A stretch of DNA of 64,000 bases from Tricholoma matsutake. Lineage: Eukaryota > Basidiomycota > Agaricomycetes > Agaricales > Tricholomataceae. Position 1 is the stretch's first letter. Each line of letters begins with the position of its first letter. Below are positions 57,381-64,000 of the stretch, in pieces. Below the pieces are notes generated by a model. That model worked only from the letters and a program-made list of their open reading frames with translations, ran no database searches and was not told the origin of the DNA. The stretch covers positions 7,688,001-7,752,000 of the forward strand of contig AP026550.1 in assembly GCA_026075535.2 (NCBI GenBank). The letters run 5' to 3'. The translations under genes were made by a program, and so were the position numbers.

Positions 57381-58650
57381 TATCTATTGGCAGCATCTTT
57401 TATATTTTTAATGCAGAGTCAGTACTGAAGATCAAGAAACTATCAACGCCATCAAACCCAACAATGGAAGCACAACTATGAGAGAAGGCAAAAGTGACGA
57501 GTCTAGAGAAACATTAGACAAGAATGCATTTGAAGTTGATGATGGGGTCACTGTAATGATTGAGAGCTTACAAGATCCACTGCTCAAGTCTATGTATGAG
57601 GGATTACCTGCTTTGCCATATGCATTTTATCGTTCACTTTGATGATCAAAATTGACATGGTTCACAGACAATTGTGCAATGTCAAACCATATGACTCACA
57701 AGCGCCTTTAGAGACTTCACGTGCTTGTTTTGTGACTATTTGCAAAAAAATGGCAAGCGAGGAAGTTCAGTACAGATAGATTTTCCATTAATGTGTGGCA
57801 ATACTGAACATGCATCTGTAGGTCTTTGCTTAAAGTGCTCACCTTTTCACATTTGGGACAATATATCAACACTGCTTGAATCAATCCTACGCAGCTCTAT
57901 GCACAAGATGGTCGGCTGAAAGTCATTGCAAACAAACAATTGGCTATTGGCATAATGACAGGATTGGTCACTGAATCTTTTCTGGCTACACCTGCACAAG
58001 GAGGTCCCTGCAATGAGTGGACAATTCACAGAATCACAATTGCCCCATTCACACAAGACATAAGACAGGACACTTCGATGTGGGGACTTTTGTTGAACTT
58101 TCATCTCATTCCTTTGTTGGCTTCCAAATTAGGCTTCAGCTTTACAACAAGAAGAGAGGACCAAAATCCCATTCAACAGAGCAGTGAGTCTAGCCATAAT
58201 GTTTCATTTCTATTTTTGTTTATAAATCTTTAGCTGTGACCTATGCAACTAAAAGGGCTTCAAAATCATCAAATGTGAGGACAGTATCATCTCCATTGGT
58301 AGTTTGAGGCTCGAACAACATCTATCAACCTTCAAGGGCATTTGAAGAAAAGAGTATGTTGTACAATTTAATTACTATCACGCACTCACTTTTGTTTGTA
58401 GTTTCCATGTATGACAGAAGAGCAACTGCTAGCAGGGCCACATTTACATTTTCCAATGCAAACTTCAAAGACTTAATGTTGTGGCCTCTGTATGAAAGTA
58501 CTGATCAAGAGCTTCCTTTAAATTCCATTGTAACAGTCGGCTACACCAAAGGCACATATACAGCAAAAATTGGTGGCAGCACATTAAATTTATCATCCAA
58601 CCTGCAATTTGTTATAGTATTGTCCATACCTAAAAAAACCACATAAACAA
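57381..58650 (+). pseudogene. Multi-exon hypothetical gene fragment
   Basis: Plus-strand pieces: VQIDFPLMCGNTEHASVGLC then FHIWDNISTLLESIL (57725-57917), overlapping in another frame with GIMTGLVTESFLATPAQGGP and IHRITIAPFTQDIR..SMWGLLLNFHLIP (57940-58180), and after an intron SMYDRRATASRATFTFSNAN..LMLWPLYES..IVTVGYTKGTY..LSSNLQFVIVL (58396-58620). The last block resembles the C-terminal domain of a family of unknown function seen in many copies in agaricomycetes. Frame changes between pieces indicate decay. Confidence 0.45.
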
Positions 58651-59475
58651 ATTGTCTTTTCTTTTACTGATACAAAGGAATCAGGCCACAAGTTTGCTGG
58701 CTTTTATGTATTTATTTCATACAGTTTGTATTGTGCTTTAAATTCTTTGTGTGCTATCTGAGATTCTTGTGATACAACCTATCATTGTGAAGACCGATTT
58801 GTCTGTATCACAAAATAATTATCAGTGTAATGTCTCCTACATTTACTGACATCTGATTGATTTTCTCCTATTCTGCATCACAACATTCTCCTTATAGTAA
58901 TAACTCCTTTTCTATTTAGGTTATTATACTGTGCCTTCATTCACTACCCTTTTATACTGCCACTCACACCCCCAATGATTGCATCCTCTCCCTGGTTGCT
59001 TTTTTGTTTTGCATACACACTGGTAATTGCAATTTGGCACTTTAATGAACCCGGGCCACAATGCTTCTTGGATGCTAGCACTTATCTGTATGTGTTACCC
59101 TTTATTGGCTAAATAAAGAAGTGCTGATGGCTTGACATTAGTACCAAATATGATGGTACTGGCTTAACTATGCAATGTGCTTATCCAACCATGTCACTTT
59201 TGTGTGACTGTTGCACCTACTACTCTTCAAGTGGATGCAAATTAAATACATGAGCAGCAAATGTTCATAGAAAAAACTCCGCACATTTCAAGTCATCACT
59301 TAATGAATTTCCAACATTTGTATTAGTATGTTCACTGAACATTTAGTGTTTTGGTTGTCAATTTAATTATGACTTGCATGTCAACCAGACTAGCAGTTCT
59401 CATGCAATTTTTGTGGACAATTATGGAACTGCATTCATCAAACTAGAATCTACAAAAAGCCAGGTATGAAGTAAC
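58651..59475. other. No supported gene
   Basis: AT-rich, T-rich on plus, with stops throughout. Confidence 0.5.
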
Positions 59476-60030
59476 TTGCTTCTGGTTTGTTTTAAGCTCA
59501 CACTTATTCTTCAACAGTATAAAAGACAGTATGCTGTACCTTTTACCAATGCAATTGACTACCATGTTAATTTGTGTTGGTCAAAATTGTCCACAATTGG
59601 TGGATACTGCATGAAAATTTCTCATAATACAACAGACTTTATTGAAAAGGAACACACACCTTTACAACCTGTATACACAGTTTTACTGTACAAACCTACT
59701 TGCAGGTACATTTATGAATATGAGCAACTTGTGACTCATTTATTGACGTCTGCACAAATGACTAACAGAAATGTGATGTACCGGTATCATAAAATACAGT
59801 TAACCATCCAGAAAACAATGGCAAATTATTATGCTACACGGTTCTGGGTAACTCAATGTTGTAGCCAAATGCAAAAATGGATGCTTCTTTTGTTTTGTGT
59901 AAGACATGAAAATGCACACCAGAGGACACTTGATATACAGATGCATATGAGTCATTTTCTGTTATCACGTCATGATTACAGTGTAGCGTTTTTCAGATCA
60001 CCTGGCTTATTTGACCCTCAATTAAACTGA
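59476..60030 (+). CDS. Open reading frame of 184 residues, unrecognised
   Basis: This frame is uninterrupted, unlike its neighbours, and codes for Tyr/Gln/Ile-rich sequence such as NAIDYHVNLCWSKLSTIGGY and YKPTCRYIYEYEQLVTHLL. It ends at TGA 60028-60030 and similar sequence continues past it. It has no recognised domain and no strong start. It may be part of the Helitron or a captured segment. Confidence 0.3.
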   Translation: MLLVCFKLTLILQQYKRQYAVPFTNAIDYHVNLCWSKLSTIGGYCMKISHNTTDFIEKEHTPLQPVYTVLLYKPTCRYIYEYEQLVTHLLTSAQMTNRNVMYRYHKIQLTIQKTMANYYATRFWVTQCCSQMQKWMLLLFCVRHENAHQRTLDIQMHMSHFLLSRHDYSVAFFRSPGLFDPQLN

Positions 60031-60301
60031 CAGATGTTCAAGCATACACCACCATTGGTTTAGTGCCATATACTACATTTGATGAAATTAAAGTATCAAT
60101 CACAACACTAATTACTGAACTGGTTGTTCATAACTCAAAATATTTTGTCACTGATTTATAGGCTATTTCAGCTGCCAAAAATACAAAGGAACCACATCTA
60201 TAAGAACCAGGTGGCAATAAACCTATGCAGATACATTATTTAAAAAAAGCATGACTGAGCCATTTCAAGTTAATGTACAAAATCAAGTTTACAATTGACG
60301 A

Positions 60302-63300
60302 TTGGGAGGTGGAAGAATGCCTGTAATTCCATGGGACATGATTGACTCATTTTTGATAGACACTCCAGACATTAAAAATGTTGCAAGTGTAGGACTCAAT
60401 TTTGAATGCCATGTGGATGAAATTAATTTAAATACATATTCTGTAAATGAGAACTATGTACATGCAAAGGTGCCACTAATCAATCTGGTACCATATTTGA
60501 GTGTCAAGCATATTTATGAACTTGCCAAAATACACAGGATAAAAATTAAAACAAGAACCAAGAAAGACAACCTTTCTGTGTATTTTGATCACCATGATTG
60601 CATTGCCTGTAACTTATTTACTTCAGTTTTTAAAGTTATACAAACAAGATCTACAACACATTGAGAATGTCAACAACATAATAGAAAAAAAAAAGGCTGA
60701 GGCTCACAATATCAGCTCAGATGAATACAATGTATTTCATGCAGAAGTAAATGAGCACTTTCCTCCTGAGCCTTTGAAACCTGAACTCAGCCACAAAATT
60801 ATCAGTGGATTTTGTAAAGAAACATCATATGAAATTTTACAGGAAAGTGGATGTGCAGTATGTGGACAACTGACACCACAAACAGAACTCACAAAGTTGA
60901 AATCTTTGACTAATCAATTGCATGTATTACATGCAGAAGGAGTCACAAGAAAGGAGAGGAAAAAGATAAATGAAAAAATTGAAGATTTAACTGGCCCAAT
61001 CTTAGCTAGTAATTGTGATTGAGTTTTCAATCTTTGTCAAAAAGTCATACATTCAGGTAAAACTCCTCATTGTGCATTAGTAAATAGTTTGTGGCTAGGT
61101 GAAGTACCAGAAGAACTTTGAGACCTTAGGTATATTGAAAAACTACTGATTTGAAAGGTACGTGTCAATGGGTGTTTTATTTGTGTCACATCATCCAGAC
61201 TCCATAAAATGGTGTCACATGCAGTTGCATTTGAATCACCAGTGGTGAAAGTGTACAATATTTTGCCTCCTCCTATAGAAGACTTAGATGAAGTGCTAGC
61301 TGTTTTATTTACAGGACCTTGTAAACCAACTAGAGAGGAATTTCAATGAACTCCATTACTAGTAAGAAGAAAAGCTGTGGCTCACGCACTTGAATGATTG
61401 AAATTAAATCATTCAGCTTACTTTGACTTGACGATATCATATGATGAGCTTGAAAAATATCCAGAAGATGTACCTCCAGTAACTGTAGAATATAAACAAG
61501 CTCAAACAAATAAAGTCCCTGAAGGGACTAGCACATTTGACCAAACACTGGAAGATGGTGTACAAACTGGCTTTTGCCCATTTGTAGTACATGTTATCAC
61601 TGGAGAACAGCTGACTACTAAAACAGTCAATACCATCAAGGGCATTGCATTGAAACACTGGAATAACAAAGGGGCTGCTTTAGCAGTTGGACAAAGTGCA
61701 GATATGGAATCAATTTACAATAACCCAAACTTATATCCTCAGATATTTCCATGGCCTTTTCCATATGGTCATGGAGGAATTGGTACTACCAGATTATCTG
61801 ACAAAGCTCACAAGAAGTTTTTATTGATGTACCATGACAAACAATTTCAAAAAGATATTGCATTCTCATTTGTAGCATTTAGCCATGAGCAAATCAAAGC
61901 TACAACTACTAGTGCTTTTTTAGTTGCAGATACCAATAAATTTGCTGACATTTCAGAACATTTGCTAAATGTCGACCAAAATGTTTTGGCAGACATTGCA
62001 AAACATATGTCATCTGGAGAGACAGTAAAACCTGCAACCAGAGATGGAGACTTATGTTTTAAAGTTATAAAAGACCTTGATCATGTGAGTGGCAAAGTAG
62101 ATGGTTCAATTATGAGCAAAAAACATATGTGAAGTGAAATATGGTCTTTGATTGCATATCTGGGAGCTCCTTTATGGTACATTACACTCTCTCCTGCTGA
62201 CAACAAACATCCTATACGTTTATATTTTGCTAGCAGCAATGTAAAATTTCAACTTGGTTCACTCTCAGATGATATTAGGTATTGATTTATTGCTGAAAAC
62301 CCAGTAGCTGGAGCATGCTTCTTTCATTTTATGATAATGATGTTTATAAAACATGTACTTGGTGAAAAAACAGACCATGAAGGAATGTATGGAAAAACAT
62401 CTGGGTATTATGGTACTGTAGAACAGCAGGGATGACTGACAGTTCATTTGCATATGCTTCTGTGGATCAAGGGAACATTGACACCAGAAGAAATGCAAAG
62501 AAGAATTCTGGAACCAGAATCTGAGTTCAGGACAAGCCTGATTAATTATCTGGAAAAGGCACATGCTGGAGAGTTTTTGACAGGCTCGGAAAACAAAGTA
62601 GAAGAAAATATAAAACATATGTCAACAGAACCTGAATATCAAAATCTGACAGAAACTATGCCAGATGCCCCACCAGCTATGACATGTTCAGATAGATTGG
62701 TCAATGTAACAACTGTACTGAACTGACCACCTGGTGGGAAGATTCAAGAATATAGTTGATGACTTATTGTTTAAATCAAACATCCATTGGTGCACAACTA
62801 ACAGAAATAAAGATGGATCTCAAAACAAGGCTTGCTCATTTACTGGATGTTTAGACAATCCTAATGGAACATGCAAAGCATGTTTTCCAAGATCAATGTT
62901 TCAAACAACACAAATAGATGAAGAGACAGGACACATCCATATGAGAAAAAAGGCACAATGGATTAACACTTTTTCATATGTTCTTACATATCTATTTCAC
63001 TGCAATACTGATGTCACTAGTCTATGATCCAGAACAGCCATCAGGGGTGTGTAACAAATTATATAACAAAGCCTGCTTTAAAAACTCATGTAATTTTTGA
63101 CACAATACCCTCTGTTTTTCAGAAAAACCTGGACATTCTGAGTGGATCAGAGCCACGACAACAAATTGCATGAAAATTAATGACAAAAATAGTAAACTCA
63201 CTAAGCATCAAAATGGAATATGGTTCTCCTGCAATCAACATGTATTTGTTGAACAATCCAGACCATTATTGTAGCCACAAGTTCAATCATGTTTATTGGC

Positions 63301-64000
63301 AAGCATTTGTAACAAGAGCAAGAGCACCATGGATTACCAATGGACCTGCTAATGAAGAAATAGGTTTAACTAAAAGTACAGATAAAGTGACTGTTTTCAA
63401 ACAACATAATTGTGTAGTCAGAATTTCACCTGTGCTAGATTATATGTTGTGCCCACTAGAGCTAGAAAATTTAAATCTTTATGACTGGATATGTCATTGT
63501 GAATGACAAAAGAAAGAAGAATCAAACAAACCAACTGCATACGTACCAATAGAGACCACCTTAAACAATGAAACTCTGGACAATGAAGACGTTACACAAG
63601 AAAATGATTATTTATCTACTTTATTATCATGTTTACCTGGACATCCACCAGAAGCTTCACATGGTATACATTGGCTGTCAGATGAGCAAAAGAAAGCTCC
63701 AAACTTTATAGGTTCTAACTTGCCAAGGTCTGATTCAGGAGACAGGGATTATTATTGCAGTATAATGCTTACTTTGTTTAAGCCATGGCAAACAGGACTT
63801 GATTTAAAAAACAATGAAGAAACATGGGAAGAGAGATTTGAAAAGCACCTTTTTTCATCATGAGTCAACAAAGTCATGCAAAACTTAAACATTCATTATG
63901 AATGTTTAGATTCTCTAGATGGCTTTCATGCTCAAATGAAGAAAGGAGCAGTGGCCATGCCAAAATGGGCAGATGATGACCATATATGGCAAGACTTAGA
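60302..64000 (+). pseudogene. Helitron Rep-type protein (DUF6570-like plus Helitron_like_N), decayed; continues beyond the window
   Basis: The order of conserved blocks follows agaricomycete Helitron proteins. A CAVCGQLTPQTELTKL zinc-type motif (about 60850) opens a DUF6570-like part. FPWPFPYGHGGIG and LLMYHDKQFQKDIAFSFVAF (about 61755-61880) belong to Helitron_like_N. GAPLWYITLSPAD (62165) follows. GYYGTVEQQG-stop-LTVHLHMLLWI (62407-62465) holds the HUH signature His-Leu-His. NPDHYCSHKFNHVYW (63255), then SNLPRSDSGDRDYYCSIMLT and LFKPWQTGLDL (63717-63810), complete the pre-helicase part. The Pif1 helicase would lie past 64000. The register from about 60585 to 62726 is single and broken only by TGA codons. 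Further breaks are frameshifts near 60630 and 62735. HUH endonuclease would nick the strand for rolling-circle transposition. Confidence 0.82.

Noticed and set aside
60585..62726. Genuine recoding of TGA as an amino acid
   Set aside because: Only elements and decayed genes show it, Arg and Trp both fit, and the CpG pattern explains it; kept only as a remote alternative.

Overview
The window looks like nuclear DNA of a filamentous basidiomycete, probably an Agaricomycete. The genes carry many short introns (about 45-100 nt, GT..AG). The amino-acid permease, the microbial-type PARG and the Helitron Rep protein all resemble agaricomycete families, and the repeats are typical of that group. I cannot name the genus.

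The window has two compartments. From 1 to about 22 kb is CpG-containing gene space: the 3' part of an intron-rich gene ending in a DIRS-like reverse transcriptase (about 1-3644), a long minus-strand nuclear coiled-coil gene (5881-10356), a divergent three-exon PARG-like gene (10924-11861), a nearly complete Ty1/Copia element (12633-18330, minus strand) and an APC-family amino-acid permease (19087-21570). From about 22.3 kb to the end is an AT-rich, strongly CpG-depleted island of nested mobile elements with no clearly intact host gene.

The island holds: a hAT-like family with 19-bp TIRs and 8-bp target duplications (22357-25775, 27737-28591, 42338-42640, 45449-48142, left ends near 54146 and 54328); a small non-autonomous LTR element (22940-24762); a decayed second Copia (27317-30547) cut by a hAT MITE; a young chromodomain Ty3/Gypsy element (36199-42246) with 426-bp LTRs and a CATCC duplication; a pair of 1.2-1.4 kb repeats; two tRNA-headed SINE copies in opposite orientation; fold-back and palindromic arrays; several minisatellites; and a decayed Helitron at the right end (60.3-64 kb, HUH Rep region, helicase beyond the window) next to a deubiquitinase-like cysteine-peptidase pseudogene (54.6-55.6 kb). 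At least three further protein-coding pseudogenes, two of them split by insertions, lie in the island.

The unifying signal is mutation, apparently methyl-CpG deamination. All three nonsense codons in the two young retrotransposons are TGA where the family has Arg (CGA to TGA). Both RT catalytic Asp-to-Asn changes in the Gypsy element are CG to CA. All six LTR differences in that element are transitions, five of them at CpG. The main Helitron Rep frame is broken by in-frame TGA codons only. The genome seems to silence and erode its transposons through cytosine methylation. Nesting gives a relative order: SINE and hAT copies are older than the 1.2-1.4 kb repeats inside them, the second Copia is older than its MITE, and the Gypsy and first Copia elements are the youngest.
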